Of a DNA stretch of 64,000 nt, positions 1 through 7,786 are shown piece after piece (positions within the stretch are counted from its first letter, which is position 1; each line of letters starts with the position of its first letter). A program made the translations under genes and the position numbers. The notes beneath the pieces were generated by a model. It was not told the DNA's origin and made no database searches. It saw only the letters and a program-made list of their open reading frames with translations. Source of the DNA: Chryseobacterium cupriresistens (GTDB lineage Bacteria > Bacteroidota > Bacteroidia > Flavobacteriales > Weeksellaceae); assembly GCF_046614675.1 (NCBI RefSeq), contig NZ_JBKKJT010000001.1, forward strand, positions 868,001 to 932,000, written 5' to 3'.

Positions 1-557
1 TAAAAGGAGAATTCTTCACAGGAACCAAACTTATTCCTGAAGTGGAATTAAAAATGGAAAAGCTCAGAGAGAGGATTGATGAGCACCATTTTATGATTCT
101 TTACCTTAAAATGGCCGCCATGTTCTTCGGAAGTAAAATGTTTGAAAAGTCCATTGAATATTCTATGAGGGTTATAGAATCCAAAGGAAATGTACAGGAA
201 GACCTCTTGTTCCATACAAGAATTCTGATCTTAATGGCAAAATATGAGTCTGGCAATGATGAAGATTATGATGAATTTATTGCTTCTACTTTGAAATTTG
301 CGAAGAAAATGAAAAAGCCGGAAGAATTCCATTTTGAAAGCATTCAGTTTTTTAAGAACCTGAATAATCAAATCCCGGATCAGAGACAAAAAGCTTTTGA
401 AAGCTTTGATAAAAAGCTGGAAGAATATTCCAATAATGAATATTATAGACGTTCGTTATTCTATATTGACATCCACGGATGGATTAAATCTAAAGTTCAG
501 AATGTGGACGTAATTGAGATTATCAAGCAGAAAGTAAAGTATAAAAGAAAGCATTAA
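1..557 (+). CDS. 3' end of an unidentified helical, possibly TPR-like protein
   Basis: The reading frame is open to the window edge: before the first possible start (a GTG at 42) it continues upstream without a stop, so this is the C-terminal part of a longer gene. About 185 residues are visible, rich in Lys, Glu, Phe and Tyr. The periodicity suggests stacked helices, as in tetratricopeptide-type proteins, with no signal peptide or membrane segment in the visible part. I do not recognise the family. The gene ends in an AT-rich stretch followed by a strong hairpin at 664-698. Confidence 0.6.
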   Translation, partial: KGEFFTGTKLIPEVELKMEKLRERIDEHHFMILYLKMAAMFFGSKMFEKSIEYSMRVIESKGNVQEDLLFHTRILILMAKYESGNDEDYDEFIASTLKFAKKMKKPEEFHFESIQFFKNLNNQIPDQRQKAFESFDKKLEEYSNNEYYRRSLFYIDIHGWIKSKVQNVDVIEIIKQKVKYKRKH

Positions 558-663
558 ATAAGAATATATAAAAATATATTTTTCAATAATTTACAATGTT
601 TTATTTCATGTAAAATAAAACATCAAAAAACATTTTTTAATATAATCTTTTATAGATTTAGGT

Positions 664-698
664 ATTAACAGGTCGCTCATCCGGAGCGACCTGTTAAT
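664..698. terminator. 15-bp perfect hairpin between convergent genes
   Basis: A 15-bp perfect inverted repeat (664-678 with 684-698) encloses the loop ATCCG. It lies between the convergent partial gene ending at 557 and the dipeptidase gene ending at 727. There is no long T-run directly after the stem, so it may act as a bidirectional terminator or as an RNA 3'-end stabiliser. Confidence 0.6.
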
Positions 699-726
699 TA
701 TGCTGTGATGTAATCGGATGATGATT

Positions 727-1701
727 TTATTTATACATCTTCTTTATAAAACTCAATGCATTTTTATGGCTGATTTTTTCCATCAGTTCATGTGAAAAAC
801 GCTTCTCAATTTCTTTATTGATAGCATTAAATGCAGATGCATCATCATATCCTTTAAAGAAAAATGGATGACGGGATTTATCAGGATGGTTTTTACAGAA
901 GAAAAAATCGGCACCATACGCAACTGCATCTTCTCCACCCAAATCAAGGCCGTACTGAATATGTTCATATAACATTTCCGGATTTGTATCATCGACACAA
1001 TTGCGGATAAAATTGAGTCCGATCAGCCCTTTTCTTTTAATCACTTCTTTCGCCAGTTCATCGGGAAGATTTCTCTTTTTATCATGTACCTGTCTGTAGT
1101 TGGAATGGCTTGCGATAACAGGAATTTTGTAGTTTCTCTGATCAATATAATTAAGAATTCCATAGGCAAGCTGATCACTGGTGTGGGCAAGATCAATAGC
1201 AATGTTTTTTTCTGAGAAATAGTCAAGCAGAACTTTACCGTCATCTTTCAACCCTACATCGGAATTATTTCCTCCTCCAAAGCGGTTTTCAGTATGATGG
1301 GTTATTCCAAGATAAAGAATTCGTTGTGTTTTTTCAATGATCGCTTCCAGATTTTTAAAACCCGTTTCCAAAGTGTCATCTTCGCCACAGAAGCCGGATG
1401 CATTTTCAATAGAAGCGATAACTCCTACTTTGCCTATATTTTCAGGATTTTTATAATTGTTACCATCGAATAAGAAAAAACTTTCATTTTGCAGGAGATC
1501 TGAAAATATTTCGCTCTGTTTTGCTCCGTAAGCAGTACTATTTTGCCCTGTCGCGGAGTATATAGCCATCACCTGAAGCTTTACATTTCCTTCTTTTAAA
1601 TAAGGAAGTGAGCATCCAAGTTCTTTGTCGTTAATTAATGAACCCGGCTCTAGCAAATAGCATAATAAATCGCAGTGAAGGTCAACATTTATAGCATTCA
1701 T
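727..1701 (-). CDS. Membrane dipeptidase-like peptidase, family M19
   Basis: A 324-residue protein of the renal dipeptidase (M19) family, zinc enzymes that hydrolyse dipeptides. The N-terminal metal motif is His9-Cys-Asp11. A Glu in an 'IASIEN' stretch fits the bridging metal ligand. 'DLAHTS' and 'IASHSNYR' carry the two further His ligands, and 'GADFF' matches the conserved late Asp. There is no signal peptide, so it is probably cytoplasmic. It is transcribed away from thrS; a TACCTTTG box on its strand (1789-1782) is a possible promoter. Family assignment is confident, substrate unknown. Confidence 0.88.
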   Translation of the reverse strand: MNAINVDLHCDLLCYLLEPGSLINDKELGCSLPYLKEGNVKLQVMAIYSATGQNSTAYGAKQSEIFSDLLQNESFFLFDGNNYKNPENIGKVGVIASIENASGFCGEDDTLETGFKNLEAIIEKTQRILYLGITHHTENRFGGGNNSDVGLKDDGKVLLDYFSEKNIAIDLAHTSDQLAYGILNYIDQRNYKIPVIASHSNYRQVHDKKRNLPDELAKEVIKRKGLIGLNFIRNCVDDTNPEMLYEHIQYGLDLGGEDAVAYGADFFFCKNHPDKSRHPFFFKGYDDASAFNAINKEIEKRFSHELMEKISHKNALSFIKKMYK

Positions 1702-1781
1702 ATTAATTGTAATTAATTTGTTTTTAAAGACTTACAAATAGACTAAGTATCTTAATATTGGTGTTATCTTGAATAAAAAAT

Positions 1782-1789
1782 CAAAGGTA
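1782..1789 (-). promoter_or_regulatory. Candidate -7 box for the M19 dipeptidase
   Basis: TACCTTTG on the minus strand fits the Bacteroidota TAnnTTTG consensus. It leaves a 5' untranslated region of roughly 70 bases. I see no clear TTG at -33. Confidence 0.4.
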
Positions 1790-1911
1790 TTTTTCTATGA
1801 AAAACGAAATATGGAATTCAGTGAGACTAAAACCATCTGCATCTTTTACATTTTTAATATTAATTCTCATTCTAAATATATGCTAATATAGTATTTTATC
1901 TAAAAATTCCG

Positions 1912-1919
1912 TATTTTTG
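1912..1919 (+). promoter_or_regulatory. Candidate -7 box for thrS
   Basis: TATTTTTG matches TAnnTTTG and lies 24 bases before the thrS ATG. No T-box-like leader precedes thrS. Confidence 0.55.
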
Positions 1920-1943
1920 CCTCTTAAAATTTCTTAGTAAACA

Positions 1944-3863
1944 ATGATAAAAATTACACTTCCAGACAATAGTGTCAAAGAATTCGAGGGAGCAGTGACT
2001 CCCCTTGATGTGGCAAAATCTATAAGCGAGGGATTGGCTAGAAACACCATTTCCGCAATTGTTAATGACAAACAAGTAGAAACGACCACACCTATAACCA
2101 CGGATTCTACGGTACAGCTTTTGACCTGGAATGATGATCTTGGAAAGAAGGCTTTCTGGCACTCTTCTGCTCACCTTTTGGCGCAGGCAATCCTTGAGTT
2201 TTATCCTGATGCTAAGTTGACCATCGGTCCTGCTATCGAAAGCGGATTCTACTATGATGTAGATTTCGGGGATGAAAGTCTATCTGAAAAAGATTTTGAG
2301 AAGATTGAGAAAAAGATCCTGGAAAATGCGAAGAAAGGCTCAACCTTCTCTTTATATCCGGTTTCAAAAGAAGAAGCTTTGAAGACGTATGCAGATAACC
2401 CCTACAAAGTGGAATTGATCTCTAATCTTAATGATGGGGAAATTACTTTTGTAACCCACGATAACTTCACAGATTTATGTCGTGGTGGTCATATCCCGAA
2501 TACAGGAATCGTAAAAGCGGTTAAAATATTAAATGCAGCAGGAGCTTACTGGAGAGGGAATGAAAAGAACCCACAATTAACAAGAGTATATGGTATTTCT
2601 TTCCCGAAGCAGAAAGATCTTACAGAATATCTTGAAAGACTGGAAGAAGCTAAAAGAAGAGACCACAGAAAATTAGGTAAAGAACTTGGAATCTTCGCAT
2701 TCTCTGAAAAAGTAGGTGCAGGTTTACCGCTTTGGCTGCCAAAAGGTACTGCTTTAAGAAGAAAACTGGAGAATTTCCTTTCTGATGCTCAGAAAAAAGG
2801 AGGTTATGAATTCGTAATGTCTCCACATATCGGGGCAAAAGAATTATATGTAACTTCAGGACACTGGGACAAATATGGAGAAGACAGCTTCCAGCCGATT
2901 AAAACGCCGAATGAAGGAGAAGAATTCCTGTTGAAGCCGATGAACTGTCCTCACCACTGTGAAATTTACAAAACTTCACAATGGAGCTACAGAGATTTAC
3001 CAAAAAGATATGCAGAATTCGGTACGGTATACAGATATGAGCAAAGTGGAGAGCTTCACGGTTTAACGAGAGTTCGTGGATTTACTCAGGATGATGCTCA
3101 CCTTTTCTGTACTCCGGATCAGCTTTCTGAAGAATTTGAAAAAGTAATTGATTTAACGCTTTATGTTTTCAAATCTTTAGGTTTTGAAGATTTTGTAACT
3201 CAGGTTTCATTAAGAGATCCTGAAAACAAACAAAAGTATATCGGTTCTGATGAAAACTGGGAGAAAGCAGAAAGTGCGATCATCAATGCAGCAGAAAAGA
3301 AAGGCTTAAAAACAGTTATCGAATACGGAGAAGCAGCATTTTATGGTCCTAAACTTGACTTCATGGTGAAAGATGCTTTAGGAAGAAAATGGCAGTTAGG
3401 AACAATCCAGGTAGATTATAACTTACCGGAAAGATTTGATCTTCACTATATCGGAAATGATAATGAAAAGCACAGACCGGTGATGATCCACAGAGCACCT
3501 TTCGGTTCTATGGAGCGTTTTATCGCTATTCTGCTGGAAAACACTGCAGGTGATTTCCCGTTATGGCTAAGCCCGGATCAGTTTATTATTCTACCAATCA
3601 GTGAAAAATATGTAGATTATTCAAAAAAAGTTTCACAATTTTTGGAAAATCACGATATTAGCGGTCAGATTGATGAAAGAAATGAGAAGACAGGTAAAAA
3701 GATCCGTGATGCTGAATTGAAGAAAATCCCTTTCATGCTTGTTGTAGGAGAAAATGAAGAGAAAGAAGGCACGATTTCTGTAAGAAGACGTGGTGAAGGA
3801 GATCTTGGAGCGATGAAGCTGGAGGATTTCGTTGCTTACTTCAAAAAAGAGGCAGCAATCTAA
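1944..3863 (+). CDS. thrS: Threonine--tRNA ligase
   Basis: Class II aminoacyl-tRNA synthetase of 639 residues, normal for the family; it charges tRNA-Thr in the cytoplasm. In order: an N-terminal TGS domain (about 1-60); the second additional (editing) domain with His73-x3-His77 and a later Cys/His pair in 'DLCRGGH'; the catalytic core with the zinc Cys in 'MNCPHH' and motif 2 around 'YRYEQSGELHG'; and a C-terminal anticodon-binding domain from about residue 545. It is followed by infC in the same direction, as in many bacteria. Confidence 0.98.
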   Translation: MIKITLPDNSVKEFEGAVTPLDVAKSISEGLARNTISAIVNDKQVETTTPITTDSTVQLLTWNDDLGKKAFWHSSAHLLAQAILEFYPDAKLTIGPAIESGFYYDVDFGDESLSEKDFEKIEKKILENAKKGSTFSLYPVSKEEALKTYADNPYKVELISNLNDGEITFVTHDNFTDLCRGGHIPNTGIVKAVKILNAAGAYWRGNEKNPQLTRVYGISFPKQKDLTEYLERLEEAKRRDHRKLGKELGIFAFSEKVGAGLPLWLPKGTALRRKLENFLSDAQKKGGYEFVMSPHIGAKELYVTSGHWDKYGEDSFQPIKTPNEGEEFLLKPMNCPHHCEIYKTSQWSYRDLPKRYAEFGTVYRYEQSGELHGLTRVRGFTQDDAHLFCTPDQLSEEFEKVIDLTLYVFKSLGFEDFVTQVSLRDPENKQKYIGSDENWEKAESAIINAAEKKGLKTVIEYGEAAFYGPKLDFMVKDALGRKWQLGTIQVDYNLPERFDLHYIGNDNEKHRPVMIHRAPFGSMERFIAILLENTAGDFPLWLSPDQFIILPISEKYVDYSKKVSQFLENHDISGQIDERNEKTGKKIRDAELKKIPFMLVVGENEEKEGTISVRRRGEGDLGAMKLEDFVAYFKKEAAI

Positions 3864-3967
3864 ATTTTAAATAAAAAGATTGAAGGATTAAAAAATTAAT
3901 AAAATCTTTCAATTTTAAATATTTAAATCAATTAAATTAAGTAATTAACCAATAAAATTATAATACA

Positions 3968-4528
3968 ATAGCACAAAGATTTAACAACAGGGGCCCACAG
4001 AGACGTCCGGTACAAGAGGACGCTCACTTGATCAACGATAAAATTCGTGTGAGAGAGCTTCGTTTAGTGGGCGATAACGTAGAGCCAGGAATTTATCCAA
4101 TTGACAAAGCAAGACAAATTGCGGCGGAACAAGAATTGGATTTAGTAGTAATTTCTGACAAGGCAGAACCATTTATTGCAAGAGTATTGGAATACAAGAA
4201 ATTCTTATACGAGCAAAAGAAAAAACAGAAGGAACTTAAAGCCAAGCAGGTAAAAGTGGTTGTAAAAGAGATCCGTTTCGGACCTCAGACTGATGACCAC
4301 GATTACGAATTCAAAAAGAAGCATGCTGAAAAATTCCTTGAAGAAGGTTCTAAATTAAAAACCTACGTATTTTTTAAAGGACGTTCGATTATCTTTAAGG
4401 ACCAGGGAGAAATTTTGCTTTTAAAACTTGCTCAGGAACTTGAGCATGTGGGTAAAGTAGACCAGCTTCCTAAACTTGAAGGAAAAAGGATGATTATGAT
4501 GATGAGTCCTAAAAAACCAGCAAAATAA
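3968..4528 (+). CDS. infC: Translation initiation factor IF-3, probable ATA start
   Basis: IF-3 binds the 30S subunit and checks start-codon pairing. The conserved N-domain ('INDKIRVRELRLVG') and the whole C-domain are present. The first ordinary-type start in frame is TTG at 4028, but the frame stays open back to a stop at 3953-3955. The residues before 4028 (AQRFNNRG... then QEDAHL) look like a normal IF-3 N-terminus. The only plausible initiation codon upstream is ATA at 3968, which gives 186 residues. E. coli infC also uses a rare start (ATT), for autoregulation. The protein identity is certain; the start is inferred. Confidence 0.9.
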   Translation: MAQRFNNRGPQRRPVQEDAHLINDKIRVRELRLVGDNVEPGIYPIDKARQIAAEQELDLVVISDKAEPFIARVLEYKKFLYEQKKKQKELKAKQVKVVVKEIRFGPQTDDHDYEFKKKHAEKFLEEGSKLKTYVFFKGRSIIFKDQGEILLLKLAQELEHVGKVDQLPKLEGKRMIMMMSPKKPAK

Positions 4529-4551
4529 TTAAGTCATTATTTTATATAAAG

Positions 4552-4579
4552 AAACCTCAAAGTAATTTGAGGTTTTTTT
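4552..4579 (+). terminator. Intrinsic terminator after infC
   Basis: A 10-bp perfect stem (4552-4561 with 4566-4575), loop GTAA, running into a seven-T tract. It ends the thrS-infC unit and separates infC from rpmI-rplT. Confidence 0.88.
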
Positions 4580-4624
4580 ATGCTAATGTTTTAAAAAAGA
4601 TTGTGCCGGAGGCTACTCTGCTGT

Positions 4625-5188
4625 TTATCCTTCAAAATCCCCGCAATCATGCTCTGTGAAAAGGGGCAAAACTTTTTTGGTGGTAAAATATTTCGAAACT
4701 CTCTTGTTTTTTAACTCCAGCTTTTTACCTTCTATAACGAGTTCATAGACAGGTGCTTTATCTATTTGAGTTAAAATATAGGTTCTTTCCGGTGTTTTAA
4801 AAATCGTTTTGTTTCCTTCAGTAGTGTATGAAAAATCATCAATTTCAAAAGTGTCTTTTTCATCACAGACATTAGCCCATCTGATCTGCTTCTTTGTGAT
4901 GGACAGGCTGGCCAGATCGCATGAATAACAGTTTCCTGAGAATTCTATCCCATATTTATCATGCACATTAGTGCTTTTACTATTCAATACGTCAATAGGA
5001 ACCAGGGTTGAAAAATCACCGGGTATTTCTACTATTTCCGGATCATTCTTCACGGGTTCCGGTTGAAATGCTGCCACTTCTATTTGAGTTTCCGGAGAAG
5101 TATTTGTTTCTGTTTTTTTGTCTGAAGAAGGTGAACAGGATGCTAATAAAGCAGTCGCCACCGAAAGGCTGATTATTAAGTTTTTCAT
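4625..5188 (-). CDS. Lipoprotein of unknown function
   Basis: The start is placed at the ATG at 5188, because that gives a clean lipoprotein signal: Met-Lys, a hydrophobic run and the lipobox 'LLASC', for 187 residues. An ORF extension up to 5275 would bury the signal. The mature part begins with a Ser/Thr/Glu linker and then a probable beta-rich domain with several Cys. I do not recognise a family. It diverges from another lipoprotein gene at 5347. Confidence 0.72.
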   Translation of the reverse strand: MKNLIISLSVATALLASCSPSSDKKTETNTSPETQIEVAAFQPEPVKNDPEIVEIPGDFSTLVPIDVLNSKSTNVHDKYGIEFSGNCYSCDLASLSITKKQIRWANVCDEKDTFEIDDFSYTTEGNKTIFKTPERTYILTQIDKAPVYELVIEGKKLELKNKRVSKYFTTKKVLPLFTEHDCGDFEG

Positions 5189-5300
5189 TCTTATAAAGTA
5201 AATTACAATATTGGGGTTATCATTTTGTAAAATTCTCCAAAATCCTTTGTTCAAAACATCCCTGTTTTCGGCCATTTATTCCCTATATCAGGCGGTTTTG

Positions 5301-5331
5301 TTGGCTGCTGGTCTTAATACTGATACATTTG
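5301..5331 (+). promoter_or_regulatory. Promoter of the 5347 lipoprotein gene
   Basis: TTG (5301-5303), 20 bases, then TACATTTG (5324-5331). This is a good Bacteroidota -33/-7 pair, with a very short leader before the ATG at 5347. Confidence 0.6.
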
Positions 5332-5346
5332 CGCAAAAATATAAAA

Positions 5347-6420
5347 ATGAAAGTCATCAATCAATTCTTTATATCATCCCTGGTAATTCTTGCAGGATGT
5401 AACCAGAAGGATAAAACATCAGAAACACATAATGTAAAAACTGAAGTAAAGCAGAAAACGGTAACATTTGCCGATTTCAAAAAAATACAAGGCGTGGACA
5501 ATGTTCAGGAGGTACCGTTTCAATTATTTACGAAACTGGATTCTGTACAGTTTTTTACCGCTCCGAGTACAGATGCTGCCCATTTGAAAATACCATACAA
5601 TAAACTCGATAATTATTATGGATTTGAAGAGTTTGAGGACTTCTATTCTATTCATTACAGCATTAATAATAACATTTCGAACAGTATTGAAGCGTTTGTC
5701 CTGAAGTCGGAATTCACACCGGCATACGAACTTACGTTAAATGGGGTTGACCTTTATGAGATCAGAAGCAGCACTTTTAGAGAATCTAGTGATTTTAAGA
5801 ATAAATCTTTTAAGAAATTCGGAACCATCGTGGAGATTTCAGAACATGAATTTAAAGCCAGTTCAAAAAAACAAATCGGTGAACATTTGACAAAAAATCC
5901 CAATATACAACTGCAGGCAGAGAACTGGGTATATAAAGAAAACGGCAGAGAAGATGTAATTACGCAACATGAAAGTGTCTCTACCGAGACCGGACCGCTT
6001 GCCAATGAATATGTAGGAAGGTCAACCTATTTAAACCTGGAAGTATTCAAAGAAAATTCTGATGAAATTGCAGATTCCTACTATTCTTTTTACAGTTTAA
6101 AAAATGCAGTTATGTTTGAACTGAGTACCGAAGGTTATCCGCAAATTCTTCCTTCCAAAGGCTGGGTTACCTTCGTCTCATCCAATCATGATGTGGGGAG
6201 TAATTTTGTTATTTCCAGATACTTTCCTCAAACTAAGAAACAGGACAACCTTTTATATGTGAATTTCACCAACTTTAAAATAGCAGATGATAAAAAGGCT
6301 TTCTGGACCGATAATGACACTTTCTACGCAGAAGTCTACCCTCTTAATTCAGCTTCTGGAAATGGTAAAAAACAGAAAACGGCTTATATAAAAATCCAGT
6401 TAAAGGCTGATCTGTTTTAA
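5347..6420 (+). CDS. Lipoprotein of unknown function
   Basis: The start is the ATG at 5347, not the TTG at 5329, which lies inside the promoter -7 box. The 357-residue product has a lipoprotein signal ending in 'ILAGC', so it should be anchored to a membrane. The rest is a soluble mixed alpha/beta protein with no motif I know. It is transcribed divergently from the 4625-5188 lipoprotein and is followed by another exported protein. Confidence 0.78.
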   Translation: MKVINQFFISSLVILAGCNQKDKTSETHNVKTEVKQKTVTFADFKKIQGVDNVQEVPFQLFTKLDSVQFFTAPSTDAAHLKIPYNKLDNYYGFEEFEDFYSIHYSINNNISNSIEAFVLKSEFTPAYELTLNGVDLYEIRSSTFRESSDFKNKSFKKFGTIVEISEHEFKASSKKQIGEHLTKNPNIQLQAENWVYKENGREDVITQHESVSTETGPLANEYVGRSTYLNLEVFKENSDEIADSYYSFYSLKNAVMFELSTEGYPQILPSKGWVTFVSSNHDVGSNFVISRYFPQTKKQDNLLYVNFTNFKIADDKKAFWTDNDTFYAEVYPLNSASGNGKKQKTAYIKIQLKADLF

Positions 6421-6475
6421 TTTGATGAGCTAAAAACCCCTGAAATCAGCGAGTGTACAGGGAAATAAAGTCTAA

Positions 6476-6483
6476 TATCTTTG
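6476..6483 (+). promoter_or_regulatory. Candidate -7 box for the 6507 gene
   Basis: TATCTTTG fits TAnnTTTG, 23 bases before the ATG at 6507. Confidence 0.5.
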
Positions 6484-6506
6484 CTGCAATTATTTAAAGA
6501 GATACA

Positions 6507-7073
6507 ATGAAAAAATTAAGTTTGACCCTTCTTTTTTGTTTATTAAGTTTTATGACTTTTGCACAGTCGTTAAAAGTCGTTATTAAACAGGATGGAAAAG
6601 TAATTGAACCCGTGAATGATGTTTATGAACTGAAAAAATCTCCTTTTTTATTTGAAATCACGTCTTCCAATCTGGAAGGATTTTTAGTGGGTGCCACAAC
6701 AAATAAAGACATCTATGCGGGAGCTTTGGGCGTTTTGAATACTGAGGTTCCATGGTTTCAGAATACAGGTATGGCCGAGGAGCTTTACAACAAGGATAAA
6801 GAAATGTTTCTGATGGATTCCGCACCTTCTTACTGGTATTATACAGATGCAAAAGATCACAGATTTGATAAAAACCCTAAAGGCAATGCAAAGCAATGGA
6901 CTGCAACCCGTACGATTACAAGGTTTTATGATATCATGGTAGATCAGCCCATCAGTTTAAAAGATTTTGACGGCAGCGTTTTCATCCTGATGTATCAGCC
7001 GGTTTACAATGACGAATATGATTTAGTAGACAAAAAGAATCTGTTCCAGGCTGCGTTGAAATTTAAAGATTAA
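6507..7073 (+). CDS. Secreted protein of unknown function
   Basis: A 188-residue protein with a clear Sec signal peptide (hydrophobic core to about residue 18, Ala-Gln cleavage site at 19/20, typical of Flavobacteria). The mature protein of about 168 residues shows no recognisable domain and no membrane anchor, so it is probably periplasmic. Its own -7 box is at 6476, and a strong bidirectional terminator follows at 7106-7140. Confidence 0.75.
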   Translation: MKKLSLTLLFCLLSFMTFAQSLKVVIKQDGKVIEPVNDVYELKKSPFLFEITSSNLEGFLVGATTNKDIYAGALGVLNTEVPWFQNTGMAEELYNKDKEMFLMDSAPSYWYYTDAKDHRFDKNPKGNAKQWTATRTITRFYDIMVDQPISLKDFDGSVFILMYQPVYNDEYDLVDKKNLFQAALKFKD

Positions 7074-7105
7074 CTGTACACACCCAAATTATTTGATTAT
7101 ATAAG

Positions 7106-7140
7106 AAAAAGGCTGCTTACATGATGTGAGCAGCCTTTTT
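7106..7140. terminator. Bidirectional terminator between convergent genes
   Basis: Fifteen-bp stem (7106-7120 with 7126-7140, one G-T wobble), loop ATGAT, with an A-run on one side and a T-run on the other. It serves both the gene ending at 7073 and the response regulator gene ending at 7155. Confidence 0.88.
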
Positions 7141-7154
7141 TCGGGATGATTATT

Positions 7155-7784
7155 TTATTCGATAATCAAGCCGTATTCTATAGCTAATTTTATAGCTGAA
7201 CTCAGGTTGGAGGTCTGAAATTTTTCGATAAGATTTTTGCGGTGGCTTTCTACCGTGTGCGGACTTATAAAAAGCTTTTCCGCCATTTGATTGGTAGTAA
7301 GCCCTTTTGATGCTTCACCCAGAATTTCTTTTTCTCTTCGTGTCAGTTTCGGAACCTGACTTAATCCGTCTGTTGATTTTTTCTCCAGAACAGCTTTGGT
7401 TTGAGAGCATAAAAACCTGTTACCGCTATATACAGCATTAATTCCTTCGATAATTTCGGAAACTGAAGCATTTTTTTGAATATATCCCAAAGCCCCTTCA
7501 GTAAGAGTACTGTTGATGACAGGCAGTTCGTTATGAACACTAAGGATAATAATCTGAAGGCTGCTGTACTTTTTCTTTAAAGGTTTGATGAGTTCAATGC
7601 TGTTGGTATCTTCCAGATTAATGTCGAGCAGCAGAATGTCAACCGCCTGTTTTGCAAGGCCTGCATTCATTTCGGAGACACTTTTGAAACAATCTACGAC
7701 ATCTATTGTTTCATTGTTGCCTAAAATATTTTTCAGTCCTTCCAATAGAAGCGGATGATCGTCGGTTATGGCTACTTTTATCAT
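7155..7784 (-). CDS. NarL/FixJ-family response regulator
   Basis: 209 residues: a CheY-like receiver (about 1-120, acidic pair Asp8/Asp9, phosphoacceptor Asp54 in 'LLLDINL') and a LuxR-type helix-turn-helix (about 142-207, 'LTRREKEIL' followed by 'SPHTVESHRKNL'). It starts two bases after the stop of the histidine kinase gene at 7787, so the two form a co-transcribed pair and the kinase is the likely phosphodonor. Target genes are unknown. Confidence 0.93.
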   Translation of the reverse strand: MIKVAITDDHPLLLEGLKNILGNNETIDVVDCFKSVSEMNAGLAKQAVDILLLDINLEDTNSIELIKPLKKKYSSLQIIILSVHNELPVINSTLTEGALGYIQKNASVSEIIEGINAVYSGNRFLCSQTKAVLEKKSTDGLSQVPKLTRREKEILGEASKGLTTNQMAEKLFISPHTVESHRKNLIEKFQTSNLSSAIKLAIEYGLIIE

Positions 7785-7786
7785 GT

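Noticed and set aside
1702..1943. T-box or other leader RNA before thrS
   Set aside because: No T-box motif or large structure visible; only a plain promoter box.
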